A stretch of 64,000 nucleotides of DNA, taken from Archivesica marissinica (Eukaryota > Mollusca > Bivalvia > Venerida > Vesicomyidae). This document shows positions 1 through 12,027 of the stretch, piece after piece. A program made the position numbers and the translations under genes. The stretch lies in NCBI GenBank assembly GCA_014843695.1, contig CM026387.1:78299287-78363286 (forward strand), read 5' to 3'. The notes beneath the pieces were generated by a model. That model was not told where the DNA came from and ran no database searches. It worked only from the letters and a program-made list of their open reading frames with translations. The first letter of the stretch is position 1; every line of letters starts with the position of its first letter.

Positions 1-180
1 ATACATATGTATACCTATTCACATATACATACACATACACATATATATGCATGTACACACATATACACATATGCATACACATACACATATATATGCATGT
101 ACACACATATACACATATGCATACACATATATATGCATGTACATACATATACACATATGCATACACATACATATACTAAC
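1..180. repeat. compound (ACAC/ATAT) microsatellite
   Basis: Alternating CACA, TATA and ATGCATGTAC blocks repeat with a loose period. The 60-codon open frame over it is an artefact of the simple sequence. Confidence 0.85.
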
Positions 181-534
181 AAGATATAGCCATTTACTTA
201 AAAAATAATTATAGCAAAAGTACTATACATCGAAACATGGACTGAATAATAAAATATTATGCGTTGAACGTGGTCTGTAAAAAAAGCATGCATAGCTCAT
301 TTGTAGAACATTCGTTAAAATAGAAGATAACGTCTGCTATATTTATAAATTGAGTATCATTCTCACTCCATTCTTAGTGAATCAGTTTCATTCCACGCAA
401 CAAAATTTGTTTGTAAATCGAACACGAAACATCTGGACAATAACATATTCTGTCTGCAATGTGTGCAGCCCGAGAACTAATTTGAGCCTGTGTGCACATT
501 TCTGATATAGTTTATAAAATTTCAACTAACGAAC

Positions 535-639
535 CTGGGAATCCAATGTTTGTGATAGACCATCTGCAATTGTTCTGTTCCACTCATCTCGGACTCTTTC
601 AGACTGGAGCTCTTTTGGAGCAAACAATAAATTCCATAT
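535..639 (-). CDS. RNF213-like exon 11 (35 codons)
   Basis: The exon is 105 bp in phase 0, with acceptor ATGTTTTCAG and donor CCCAG/GTTCGT. It encodes IWNLLFAPKELQSERVRD followed by EWNRTIADGLSQ. The pattern 'W-x-x-L ... W-x-x-x-(I/L)-x-x-x-L' equals the next stalk segment of human RNF213 (a Trp-Arg-Arg-Leu helix and a downstream Trp). It is not in an ORF scan because of its size. The donor is slightly weak (GTTCGT). The gene must continue beyond position 1. Confidence 0.72.
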
Positions 640-971
640 CTGAAAACATAGGAATTTAATTAGGCTATTACAGAGGGATACTACACAGATAAATGACATA
701 CAAAGGGGGGCTCAATTTATCCAAAATTGGCAAATGATGTACAAAGATGTATGTGAAACTTCAATTAATTCCTTAAATTATAAAAGTCTCTTACTGTTAC
801 GGACCAACATCATATACATATTAATCTGATTATTTATAACAACATAAACTAATATGGGTTATAAATATGTCTAAATAAATAGAAAACATGTCAACAGTGT
901 TGTATACTATGCACATACATACTAACTAAACATTAACTTGCCTTGGTATATCTACATTGGTACGACTAGGG

Positions 972-1124
972 TAGCCTGGGAACAGGCGTCGATATATTTT
1001 GCCTAGTCAGTCAAATACATATATTTTAACATCGATATATTAATTGGGCCGTAATGAGTTTCTGATCATGTCATTTTGCCAGAAGTTAAAAAGTGAAATA
1101 TCAACAGACTGGCATCCAAGCTAC
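972..1124. mobile_element. short MITE, TAGCCTGG ends, internally deleted copy
   Basis: The left end is TAGCCTGGGAACAGG and the right end reads TAGCTTGGATG on the other strand. The nine bases CGACTAGGG flank it on both sides (963-971 and 1125-1133). It shares both ends, in opposite orientation, with the 504-bp copy at 10366-10869. Confidence 0.6.
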
Positions 1125-1629
1125 GACTAGGGTAGTTCTTACATATTCTCTGACTAGTTAAGAATATAACTCTTGGATAAGAGAAGAGGACAACCGTAAG
1201 CTGTATAGCTTTCCGTCCAATTCCTTATTGTAATTGTTGTAAATGTATATGTAGAAAAGAAATATGTTTAAACTAGATATTGAATAAACTGAAATACAGT
1301 GCAACTCTGCTAACAATGTTTTTCTTCAACATTGAACATGGCTCTTTAGGCTAAATGCCAGATTTCAAACTTAAGCAGAACAAATGTTCACCAAGACTAC
1401 AATGGTCACAATAATGATGATGATGAATATACCCCTCTAACCAACTTATTTTATAAATGATAAAACTTAGTTAGTTTTTGCATAGATACCAGAATGAAGT
1501 ATTCAGAATGACAAAACAGTATCCTCTGGGGGGTTTTCGTGCACGGTGTACGTGCTGTACACGAGACCTGGGATTAAAGTCCCATACGAAAGACTATTAA
1601 TTTTCAGCCAGCGTCGCATGCAAGGTCTG

Positions 1630-2020
1630 ATGTTATTTTTACATGACTTGTGGAAACAAAACGATTAATTGTGTTGATAATTATACATATCTTGGAGTTG
1701 TACTTCAAGAACATTTATATATGAATGTCACTGTCAAGAACATTTATATATGAATGTCACTGTCAAGAACATTTATATATGAATGTCACTGTCAAGAATA
1801 TTGCTCGGATTGCAGGTCAAGCGTTGGGACTGTGTTTACTAAATAATATGGTTCTGTTGTTTGGTCTGTGATAGCATATGGTGCTTACGTTTGGGTTTAC
1901 AAATCCATTTCTTGTATCAGCACTGTTCAAAATGTGCCATGAGATTTTAGCTTGGCGTTGGTAAGATCTCTTAAACTATGTTTGCGCGTTAGTGATTGTA
2001 TTGATATTCACAATTTAAGA
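1630..2020 (+). pseudogene. LINE reverse transcriptase fragment, C-terminal part
   Basis: Translation gives NYTYLGVVLQEHLYMN, then NIARIAGQALGL, then in another frame IAYGAYVWVYKSISC. 'YLGV-x-L' followed by 'RA-x-G' and 'DYGA-x-VW' is typical of the thumb region of LINE-type reverse transcriptases. Stops and frame changes show that it is dead. A 29-bp triplication lies inside it. Confidence 0.55.
1705..1797 (+). repeat. 29-bp tandem triplication inside the LINE fragment
   Basis: Three copies of a unit starting CAAGAACATTTATATATG, each 29 bp, are nearly identical. 29 is not a multiple of 3, so each copy shifts the frame. Confidence 0.85.
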
Positions 2021-2762
2021 TTCCGATCTTAATTATCTTAAAATGTGTTTAGAAATCATAACCAATGGCTACTGCTCAGTTTTGCATTGTATATAGCAAT
2101 ATAATCACAATGATAGTATGTGATATATATATGTGATATAAGTCTCATATAAATCATTTACATTGAATCGCTATGTACTGTTTATTATTGTTCATGCTAA
2201 TAAAAATAGGTGACGAGACTATAATAAAGATTTAAACTTGTGTAATAATCCAAAGTGTATCTCCTAAAAGTGTTCATTTCTTTGAAGTAAACCCCTAAGC
2301 TAAGAGCTCTATGAAATACATGAAAATCTAAAAAGATAGTAAAAATATCCTACAAAATGTTGCTAAAATCTGAACGGTGGTTGGTGAGAAAATGTTTGAA
2401 GAATTTGTGTTATTTTTAGAAGGTTTTATTCGCGACAACCTCCATTTTAACAAATCTGAAAAGGCTACACCTATGAACTATAACTGTGAAATTAGGCTAC
2501 CATTGGCCAAGCGGTTTGTGTGAATAAGAATGTTTAAATCTATAATAAAAGTACGATCGTTTGACCTTTCGGCAGCCATCTTGGATGAAAAAATCATTTC
2601 ATTTTGATAACAATTGCATCAGATGATGATGCTTGAGCTTATGTACCATCGCCGCGGGCGAACCATGTGGACGAACGTACTAAGATATTTAGTTAACACT
2701 CATATATTATAAACTAAGGTGATTCAGTTGAGTGCATTAGTAAGATTATTTGAATGCCCAAC

Positions 2763-3082
2763 AAGGCCATATATTAGGCTACAATCACCAACATGGATAG
2801 CGACAGTACAAGAGTCACTCTATTCTGTCCCAAATCTAACATTCGTTGATATGTGAATTGTTCGATGTTTGATATTATGTGTATGTTCAGCCCGGCCATA
2901 GATTAGGCTACAAGCACAAACATATATAGCGACAGTACAAGAGTCACTATATTCTGTCCCAAATCTAACATTCGTTGATATGTGAATTGTTTGATGTTTG
3001 ATAGTATGTGTATGTTCATCCCGGCCATAGATTAGGCTACAAACACCAACATATATAGCATCAGTACAGGAGTTACGCTGTA
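2763..3082. repeat. 129-bp tandem repeat, about 2.5 copies
   Basis: The landmark AGGCTACAA recurs at 2776, 2905 and 3034, exactly 129 bp apart. 129 is divisible by 3, which explains the repetitive minus-strand open frame of 89 codons. I do not consider that frame coding. Confidence 0.85.
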
Positions 3083-3300
3083 CCAACACACATCTTATAT
3101 TCGATAACGCTCTAATATTTTAGATGGGTAATGTCATTTGATAACTAAGCCCGACTATAACTTAACAGGCATTTTACTTTCTATTGTATGTCAAACAGTG
3201 TTTGTTCTGGGGAGTGTGTAGCAGGAGCCTCATAATTAGGGATTAACCCAATCACTGGACTGGCTACACTCTGTGATACTATTTTTGTAACACACATTAG

Positions 3301-3566
3301 TTTCCGTGTTTTATGTTTATTTATCGTCGCTATCGGTTGCCCTATGAGCGACGTCATTTTAAAGGATAGTGCAATGACAGACAGAGACCCTTTCCAGAGT
3401 CACATCTGGTTCCTTTACGTGCACGGTGTAAAGCATCAACACGAGACCTCGGTTTAAAGTATCATCTGAAAGATTGTTAATGTTATTAGGGTCAGACAGG
3501 GGATCGAACCTGCGATCGCTGGATTACCAGTCCAGCGTGCTACCACTGGACTACAGATCCGTCTGT
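3301..3566 (-). mobile_element. tRNA-derived SINE, family A, copy 1
   Basis: Read on the minus strand, it begins with a tRNA-like head that includes GTAGTCCAGTGGTAGCACG (A box), an anticodon stem-loop with a GGT-like anticodon (tRNA-Thr type) and GGTTCGATCCC (B box). The body is shared with the copies at 7.3 and 27.2 kb. CATTAG flanks both ends (3295-3300 and 3567-3572). Confidence 0.75.
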
Positions 3567-3958
3567 CATTAGACGACGTACACTATGAGGTACACTATCC
3601 GGTTGGTCATTGGTATTTCTTCACCATTTCATTGTAGCATGATGGTACATGTATATAATATATTAATAATACAATCTGTTTCAAAATGTTATTCACAAAT
3701 GGGATGAATATAAATGTATAAATAGTACACATGTACATGTGGGAATTCCAGCATTTAATAATTAACAAAGGTATGTATGGCCCTACGTCGTACATTATTA
3801 TTTGTTTCGATAATGTTGATGCATTTGGATTTTCATAACCTGTGGATTATAAGCACTATACGTGGCTGACCAGATTTGGTAACACCTACATTCCCAATGG
3901 ATCATGCTTGGTATACCACACAAATACAGTCGAATGCTCATATGTGTGGAATAATGAC

Positions 3959-4035
3959 AACAAGAATAAACAACTTGTTTATTGCAAATAAGTGTGCCAT
4001 GAAGCTGCAGGTGTTATTGTTCATATGTCAATGTA
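3959..4035 (+). repeat. dispersed repeat, pair member 1
   Basis: About 75 bp, with AAGCTGCAGGTGTTATTGTT as landmark, is nearly identical to 5808-5885 and lies in the same orientation. Confidence 0.7.
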
Positions 4036-4429
4036 CGATTCTATCAACATAAAAGTGATATATTATTCAATTCGAATGATACGTTTCATGTAAATTATGT
4101 CCTTATTATCCATCTCTGTAACTATTTAAATTTCATTTACAATAAAAGTATACGTAAACATTATTGTTGTAAGAGGGACATCAAGTGTAATATAGTTATA
4201 CATCTTGTACATAAACCTCCGATTTAAGAACACTTATTAAACTTCATTCTGATTTCATATTTATTCCTTTACACAAGTATCTTAAACTGCTATGGAGGGC
4301 CACCTGTATTTGGTTTTACAATTGTTTTACAACTACCATGATGAACGTTCTTATAAGGCCGCTGGTGGGTAACCCCGTTTAGTTCCAAGGAATATATATA
4401 TATAGCAGTATGCAAACTACATATTTCCT

Positions 4430-5390
4430 ACAAATCAAACATAATAATGTCTCTCTAATGGTCTTTTATATAAGTTTGAAAATTGTTCCGTACCATCTAG
4501 TTTTAAATGTTAGTTGCACCAAACAATGTATCTATGTTCAAGAATTTTGTTTGAGAGTACGCTTACCTCGAGATACAAAGATAGAGAGATAGTTGAAATG
4601 AACGATTTGTTTTTGGAAAAAGAAAGATGTATGGTCGTTTCTATTGATCTGCTCTTTTGAAAGATTAATTGTATATTGTAAATGTTGCTCCTTAACAATT
4701 GTATATTGTAACTGTTGCTCCTTAACAATTGGACAATTTAATAGGGCTATTTCTTTTTCTAAGGCTATTGTTATAGACAGATACTTTTTGAATTATTCAA
4801 ATTGTGGTATGATTTTTCTATATTTCATTCTAAAGATGAATATTTTACACAAGATAATTAAATAATTTACATTATTTCGTTTCACATTTAGTGCTCTACC
4901 GAAACAAATATCTTATAGATTAAATGTGACGTCAATATGTTTTGTTTGTTAAAATGTCTTAATCTGTTCCGTATAATGTGTGCATGGGTACATTCCCAGA
5001 ACAGATGCTCAATAGTTTATATTTCCATACAACAAAAGTCACATAAATGTGTTGATAATAATTTACATCTGTGTAGGTATTTGTTTGTTGAAGTATTTGT
5101 AAAAAAAAACATCTTAAAGTTGTATCAATTCTAATATTATATGGCAATGTAATATTTGTTTCCAGTTTAGATATGTATGTTCAAACTTTTTTTCTGTGGG
5201 CATGCTTTTAATTTGAATTTTGTACAAAAGTTGATTAGGACATTTCGATAGATTTAGTTTGTTTATCAGATTATCCTTGATACACTTTACAAATAGTTTG
5301 ACTGTGTTATGCAAAATAGATATCAGAAAGTTTTTTTTGTCAGCAATAGGATTCATCATAATATAGTTAACTTGTCTAAAGATAAATAAT
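4430..5390 (-). pseudogene. degraded LINE-like ORF, minus strand
   Basis: Several minus-strand frames join into a LINE C-terminal-like order: NWKQILHCHIILEL, then lysine-rich segments ending near YLEVSVLSNKILE. Stops and frameshifts interrupt it throughout. The family is not identifiable and the call is weak. Confidence 0.35.
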
Positions 5391-5807
5391 TGTTATTGTC
5401 TTACAAACAAAAACTATTATGCAAATACTACACTCATTTCTAATTAATTAATAATGTATACACTTTCCTCAAACTGTATTATGATGTTGGATTTATTGTA
5501 ACCGCCATGTTATGTTTATGGCGGGTGTCAGTGGTTTCGTATAACTGCTTCTTCGTCTAAAATGTAATATAGAGCGAAAGAGTTGGTGGTTTGAACTGTT
5601 GGTGGTTTCGTATAAATGATAATAATCGATTAATCAGACCTATGCCAATCAGGTGATGGGCGGTTGCCAATTAATATGAATTAATCAATTACTTGCCAAT
5701 GTATCATTATGGCGATGAACATATTGTATTTATGCCAAATAAAATATATTGAAATTGAATATATTACTTCCATACTATAAATTGCCCTAGCCAAATTGCA
5801 ATTTTGC

Positions 5808-5885
5808 TGATTACCAGAATAAGCAACTTGTTTATTGCAAATGAGTGTGCCATGAAGCTGCAGGTGTTATTGTTTATATGTTAAT
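5808..5885 (+). repeat. dispersed repeat, pair member 2
   Basis: This is the second copy of the 75-bp sequence at 3959-4035. The flanks differ, so it is not a simple tandem duplication. Confidence 0.7.
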
Positions 5886-7078
5886 ACTGATTGGGAGCCC
5901 GCTGAGTGATTGTGCTGGTCACTGATCAGAATACACCGGTTGTGATTACCAGAAGTATGATCATCTCCTAGACTTAGAGGTCTCCTATACCGGTAGCCAG
6001 TGGTGCAATGAGTTAATCATGTCTTCTAATTATAGTCAATGATATAGAAACAAAACACATTTTATTCTCTCATTTCACATGCATACAATGAAATAATGAG
6101 GCTTACGATAACAAATATATACAAGGCTTGAATACCATGATACGTTGCAAATAATAAACATTATAGTACTATTATTGTTTGAGATAGAGAATTATTCGAT
6201 TTTCATGTGCAGTATAGTAGAGGAGATCGTGAAATGAACAATTGTCTTTTTGTTTTTCATTGGTACTAGAAATTTAAAGAATTGGGGATCCACTAGTCGA
6301 CACTCCTGTTTGAAGACGCCGAAAAACAGCGAAACACACCACGCTAACAACAATTAAATGTTGTCAGTATGAGTTATGCACCACACGAATTAATTTATGA
6401 TGCGTTCTGTATTTGCATTTACATAGGGCCGGGCACGGGTAATGCTTTTATATCCGGGTAGGACCTTACCCGAGTACTCGTCCCAGCTCTAATTCAATAT
6501 ATAATACTGGTGTGATGATAAATAAATTTATAAGACTTATATAATTTTTTATAAATGATTACCTCCTCTTGTAGAATATTTGAAACAACTGTAATTTTAT
6601 TTCCTCTTTTGCTAAGAACATTCAATAATGTTCTGGGTTGGCGAGATTTTCTAGGCTAATTTACACATATTTAGTATTTCGTTCATCTTTTTCAATATAT
6701 TCTACTCTTGACTAATTTGAGCACCTCTTGCTTTTACATCACAAATATCTTGTATCTGATTTTACTAAATTTTCTATTCTGTTTTGCTATGTAACATTTG
6801 AATTTCCAAAAAAATGTTTTTAATTCAATTCTAAAATATGTAATTTTAATTTCATTTGTTTGCATTTCATCTTTGCATCTTTAATTTTAACTTTACAAAA
6901 GTTCCCATCTTCTTTGATGTGATACGGTATTTACATGTAAATGTTTAGTTATTATTTCTGTAAATAAAGTTTTGAATTCAATTGAATGGTTCAAACGTTC
7001 AAATATAAAAAATATGTTTCAATATGGCTGACATAGTGGCCATTTTGGAAATCAGATCACAACGAATGCTAAATATTC

Positions 7079-7755
7079 TAAGAAAAGAGACACTACATCA
7101 GTGAAAACAGCATATTTCTACAGAATGTAATTTACTATTATCGGTATATGTATATGGTATAATTGTTTTCCAAATATTTGCCACATCTGAATAATTCAAA
7201 TAATAAACAAACATCATATTTGACATTTATTGACATAACAAAAACTGTAAATAAGGTCCACATCTTTGTGTAATGCATGCATCCTGAATAACATGTGTTT
7301 GGTGTTACGTTTATGTATCGTTGCCCATATCAACGAAATCTTCTGAAGAGATTAGTCATTTTAGATTTTTGGAGGATAGTGTAATGATACCGACAGAGAC
7401 ACATTCAAGAATCTCCTCTGGTTCTTTTACGTGCACGTAATAAATCACCGACACAATACCTCGGTTTAAAGTCCCATCTGGAAGACGGTTAATTTTGTTA
7501 GGGTCAGACGGGGGATCGAAATTGCGACCCCTGGATTCCCAGTCCAAAGTGTTAACCACTGGGCTACTTATCCGTCTGTTTAATAACATTTGTAATACCG
7601 AACTACCATTATATCTCACATGTGTTCCTTTGCATATTTTTAGATTAATCTGATTTAAATTATCTCAGCATCACACGTTTAGTATAGACTTCAATAATAA
7701 AAGAATCAATTCAGAAGCGTGGCTGGCCGTTATATGAAATCCTACTTTAATTATA
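7079..7755. repeat. dispersed repeat, split by a SINE
   Basis: The sequence on either side of the SINE (7079-7294 and 7582-7755) matches the uninterrupted stretch 38936-39300. Shared landmarks include GACACTACAT, TTTCTACAGAATGTA, ATCCTGAATAAC and ATATGAAATCCTACTTT. Confidence 0.7.
7295..7581 (-). mobile_element. tRNA-derived SINE, family A, copy 2
   Basis: It has the same 287-bp structure as the 27.2-kb copy, with the tRNA-Thr-like head at the right end on the minus strand. AATAACATGTGT (from 7287) and AATAACATTTGT (from 7582) are target duplications with one mismatch. The 87-codon open frame here is only SINE sequence. Confidence 0.8.
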
Positions 7756-7932
7756 CATAATAATGCATTTTATTCTTTTTTGCGGGTGACTGTCGACATG
7801 CCGATACTAAGCTTGACTGATCTAACAACATATTATATACGGTGTTACACTCAACTTTTATGTTTAGTACAGTCGCCCAAATATATGCATGTACCGGGTA
7901 GTTAGATTTATGGTATAATAATTGAAAATTAC

Positions 7933-8221
7933 CTGCAAATTATTTGCCATGTATCTATTCCAGTTATTCCGCCATTTTCCCATCCAATTCATTGCTTTTG
8001 ATGTTGATGCACACAATACTTGCTCCAGCGTTGGAATGTTTGGGTGGGTGCTGGGAGTTTCGTGCTTTGCTATCATACACCTATCGTACATTGCTAAGCA
8101 ATGCACCAATGACTGAAGACTCAAGTAGAAAATGTCATTTCTATCTGCAATGACACTTTCTTCAAACAAATCAGCTGCAATTGCATAACACGTGGTCCAC
8201 TGCGTCAGCGAGAAGTTCTCA
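7933..8221 (-). CDS. RNF213-like exon 10: stalk helices
   Basis: The exon is 289 bp, with acceptor GTATTTGTAG and donor TTGCAG/GTAATT. It reads SENFSLTQWTTCYAIAADLF, then FYLSLQSLVHCLAMYDRC, then STSKAMNWMGKWRNNW. The final 'A-x-x-x-W' helix matches the human stretch in which a TLAATKRWL-like helix precedes the next stalk repeat. It ends in phase 0 (NNLQ) and joins exon 11. Plus-strand frames over this region are shadows. Confidence 0.78.
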
Positions 8222-8950
8222 CTACAAATACACACACACAACTGTGAGTTTAAGTATATACCATTGTTCATACATTCATAGTGCTAATGTCAGATCAGAC
8301 AAAACTCAATCATTATTGTATGTTTATGAAATATAGAAATGTATCGGTGAAATACAATGTATATTTGCCTGGTTGAAAGAAGTGGAATGACACATTTTAT
8401 TCACATTGCTTTACAAGTATGGTTCATAGCAACAGCACTTAGACATATTGGCAACATGAACGTTTTCAGACTTACGCCGTCGGTGACATAATTATGATGC
8501 ACCCTAAAAGAGATGTTCCAACCTCATTTAAGACATGGTAGTATTATGTTTTCTCATAAAACACGTATTACCTGGAGAGAAACAGAAAACTTAATGCGTT
8601 CGTTTATGTGAATGATAAAATTATATGTCACTCATGAACATAGAAAGCTATCATTATAACGTGTGGCTAACAACACTCGTGATAGGTTAATATTTGTTTA
8701 AGTGTTCATTCTGTGACATATTGTTCGATCATACTTTGAAACAAACAAATATCCTCTCTGTTCTATGCTTACTCATGCTTAAGTTCTCATTCCTGCCATA
8801 TATAAATTGGTTACGTCATACATCATCTCATTGTCTTGTTCGTTAATACTGTAACAGTAGCATATGGATGCACGTACAGTAGACACATTGTGTAAGCAAT
8901 CATTCAAATGTAAAACAAATTGTTATTATTTATTAACAACTGAACCATAC
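8222..8950 (-). other. intron 9, nothing recognised
   Basis: This 729-bp AT-rich intron has GT-AG ends. I see no repeat or RNA gene in it. Confidence 0.6.
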
Positions 8951-9006
8951 CTGTAAAATGTTCCTTGAAGTTGTTCCAGCAATGTTTCAATGCACTTGGT
9001 CACTAT
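8951..9006 (-). CDS. RNF213-like exon 9 (56-bp mini-exon)
   Basis: This very short exon lies between the acceptor CTATCTTAG-type site ending at 9007 (read on the minus strand as TTTTAG) and the donor ACAG/GTATGG. It encodes IVTKCIETLLEQLQGTFY plus two bases of a codon. The AG at its end combines with the first T of exon 10 to give Ser, and both sides match in phase. It is too short to appear in an ORF scan. It was found by looking for the phase-compatible link between exons 8 and 10. Confidence 0.72.
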
Positions 9007-9436
9007 CTAAAACAAACAGCATGTATTTCTATAAATGCATCTGTATATAACATATAAAATGCGGTTTGTGTTATGAGAAATGAAGTTTGTGTTATGAATG
9101 TGACATTATTAAACTGAAGAACATGAACGCTGCTTATCTAATTCCCACACCAACTAATTTAGACATAAAAAATGTATTCATCCATTATGGTTTTGTTAGA
9201 CACAGACACAATAAATTAAAAATCTGATTTGCTATGGTGGCAGCGGACAACTCAGATTTGCCGACACCTTCGGCTGTAGAAATACAAAATGTATGTTTTG
9301 GGATCTTTGCTGTAGATGATAACAACAGGTTCCCCACCAGAGCGTAGACATGGATGAATATCGAGGTAGAACCACTGACCTTCTTAATTGCCAGTGGCTA
9401 CCTTCCCCACATTTACGAATCCGACCATAGTAAGAA

Positions 9437-9600
9437 TTTATACAAATTTATTTTAGCTCGATTGCGAAACAAGTTATTACAACTTATACTAATCACTCTC
9501 ATTCCTGATAGAATGTACCGCCATGAGTGGATGAGATGAGGCAATGTGGCATTTAAATGCCTTGCCTAAAGGCAAAGTCATAATGGCTACAACTGAAGCA
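9437..9600 (-). mobile_element. SINE family C, 3' part
   Basis: On the minus strand it reads GGCAAGGCATTTAAATGCC, then ATCAGGAATGAGAGTG, then CTAAAATAAATTTGTATAAA. This is the 3' body and tail shared with 11.80, 24.06 and 60.32 kb. Confidence 0.7.
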
Positions 9601-10365
9601 TAGTAAGAATCTTACCCGCATAGGCAACATTGTTAGTCAAGACAACATAATGAATAATATGTCCCACAAACAAAAAAGGCTGATCATGGTACACCACGTA
9701 TAACTAAAATCCAACTGAAAATGAGCAAATAGGCTACCGATTCAAATTTCATCAGGGAAAGCAATGGACAAATGTGGATTAATCATGCTTTATACACACT
9801 GACTCGAAATGATCAACATTTGTGCTAAGCTATTAAAATAGATCTGGCGGTTCAAGACTGAACACAAAATATTGGCATTTTAACTATTGAATGTTTAGGT
9901 TACGACATTAACTTTGAACACCATGGTTGAAATATGTGACATCTCGTTAAGCATATCATCAATGCTATGTGATATTAAATTCATCTGCTGGTGAATAGTT
10001 TTGGACCAGATATACGAATTCTAAGTTATTGACCTTGACCATAAACTGACATTACTGAAACCTGCAGAATAATAAATATCCATTTGAACACCTTTTAAGT
10101 GTGAATTGAACCAATATGGCTGAAACCTGAACATCTTTTCGATATAATTGAATGATTGAGCCATGTCATTATAAAATAACACAAACAACAACCATTTGAA
10201 CACAATGTTTGAAGTGTGAATTTGACGGACATTATTTAAACGATATATTCAAATTCCTTTGAACGTTCAAGATATAGTGGACACGAAACATAGTCATTTG
10301 AACTATAAATTCTAAATGTGGCTTTGACGTGACATTGCTAAATCTGCATTCTGCAGATTGATTAG

Positions 10366-10869
10366 TAGCCTGGGTTCCAGTCTGTCGATTTTTCACTTTT
10401 TAACTTCTGGCAAACTGACAGCCTGGGGAAACTGGATTTCCGATCGTAGCGCCATCTACTTACAGTAGATTTGAAGAACGATAACACTTCTCTACAAGAT
10501 ACTATTGCTAAATATAGAAACGGAATTATAGCGGAAATCGCCGAACAGGCACGATTATACACGATCATTTCTGAATATACACTAATGCTCCCGTAGCCTC
10601 ATTTACAACGCAAACATATACGTTTCCGTTTCTTTGTTATATCGACGAGATGGCGGATTTTAACTATTAGGTTTAAGTGGTAATGGGTCGATTCGGCGTA
10701 ATTGAAGTAAGGACGACTTAAACTTGAGTCAATATGTCAAATCAGACGCACATTGTACTTTTTGAAACTATTTATCGATCCGATAGGCTAATAGGCCTAT
10801 TAATAATATTATGATTAATGCTAGTCAATAATTACAAGGCAAAATATATCGACGCCTGTTCCCAGGCTA
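10366..10869. mobile_element. 504-bp MITE, TAGCCTGG terminal inverted repeats
   Basis: It starts TAGCCTGGGTTCCAG and ends CCTGTTCCCAGGCTA, which are inverted copies. It is flanked by ATTGATTAG (10357-10365) and ATTGATTAT (10870-10878), an 8- to 9-bp target duplication. There is no coding capacity. The 68-codon minus frame inside is not supported. Confidence 0.7.
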
Positions 10870-11349
10870 ATTGATTATATATGGTTAATAGTTGTGTTAA
10901 GTCATTTTAAAAGTCTTATCACGGTCAAGAATACTGACGATAGTACACAATTATCTAAATGAACTCTTTAAGTTTACTATGAGTATGATATTGACATTCA
11001 ATTGACATTTGCGCTAAGATTTTTACAAGTCCTCATAAAATGATTATAGGATCGACAGTGAAAATTCCCATATCCCTTCCCGATAGCAGGTAGGAGATAA
11101 TAAAATGAAATATCACTGTTCAAATGTGATCAATATGTCTGCAAACACATTTTAACAATGCGAAAAGTATTCAATTTACTACAAGCTGTTCTCTAGAAAT
11201 TTCAAAGAGCAATATCCATACACATTCTTAAGTGGAATGAGGTGAAGATTTGCAACACATATGTTCTTGAAATCCGGACCGATATTTAAGGGAACCAGTG
11301 TGGACACACATTCTGCATCATGATATTCGATCAAAGGGTCAATGCAAAA

Positions 11350-11656
11350 ATCCATCAAGTTGAACACGATTTGTACAACTAGCCTTCAATATATATTGAT
11401 TCCACCATTAGTGTTCATGCAAAATCGAGGGATTAAGCTTAAAAGTATTAAAATCAATCAAGTGGAACACGATTTGTACAACTAGCCTTCAATATATATT
11501 GATTCCACCATTAGTGTTCATGCAAAATCGAGGGATTAAGCTTAAAAGTATTAAAATCAACCAAGTGGAACACGATTTGTACAACTAGCCTTCAATATAT
11601 ATTGATTCCACCATTAGTGTTCATGCAAAATCGAGGGATTAAGCTTAAAAGTATTT
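11350..11656 (+). repeat. 103-bp tandem repeat, 3 copies
   Basis: GAACACGATTTG recurs at 11362, 11465 and 11568, exactly 103 bp apart. The copies are almost identical, so the duplication is recent. Confidence 0.9.
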
Positions 11657-11799
11657 TATTTAATTATGTACATACGGTATGCATTGAACTTTCTAATATA
11701 CAATATGTCATTAGACTTGAGAAGTGAGATACATATGTAGGTCACCCTCCCTCTGTATCTCCAAAATCCCTCTCCCTCTCTCCCTCTCTATCTACCTCC

Positions 11800-12027
11800 G
11801 TGTAAGTCGTGATAACTGTGTGGTAGCTCGCTCCAGGTGAAATACCCAGAGTTCACGCCCAGCTGTAGCCGTTAGGATGGTGCCCTTGGACAAGGCAATT
11901 AAATTCCACATTGCCTGTTCTCTTTCTCTCCCGCAATGAATTCTAACAGGAATGAGGTCTCGAGAGTGATTAGTTTAAATTGTAGAAACTTGTTTCGCAA
12001 TCAAGTTAAAATAAATTTGTATAAACT
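11800..12027 (+). mobile_element. SINE family C, near full length
   Basis: It begins with a tRNA-like head (GTGGTAGCTCGCTCCAGG as A box, GTTCACGCCCAG as degraded B box). GGCAATTAAATTCCACATTG, GAATGAGGTCTCGAGAGTG and the tail AAAATAAATTTGTATAAAC follow. Confidence 0.7.

Larger units (their letters stand above)
640..7932 (-). other. intron 10 (7.3 kb), repeat-filled
   Basis: This is the intron between exons 10 and 11, phase 0. It contains a MITE (0.96-1.13 kb), a LINE fragment (1.6-2.0 kb), a 129-bp tandem repeat (2.76-3.08 kb), two SINE-A copies, a degraded LINE (4.4-5.4 kb) and a dispersed repeat split by a SINE (7.08-7.76 kb). The stretch 5.9-7.0 kb is AT-rich, with nothing I recognise. Confidence 0.6.

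Noticed and set aside
2820..3089. 89-codon repetitive minus-strand frame
   Set aside because: It is explained by the 129-bp tandem repeat, whose length is divisible by three.
3480..3566. Genuine tRNA-Thr gene
   Set aside because: The head has A and B boxes and a GGT-like loop, but it is fused to a SINE body, is flanked by target duplications and recurs twice with changes. It is a SINE head.
7356..7619. 87-codon minus-strand frame
   Set aside because: It lies within SINE family A, whose tRNA-like boxes explain the sequence.
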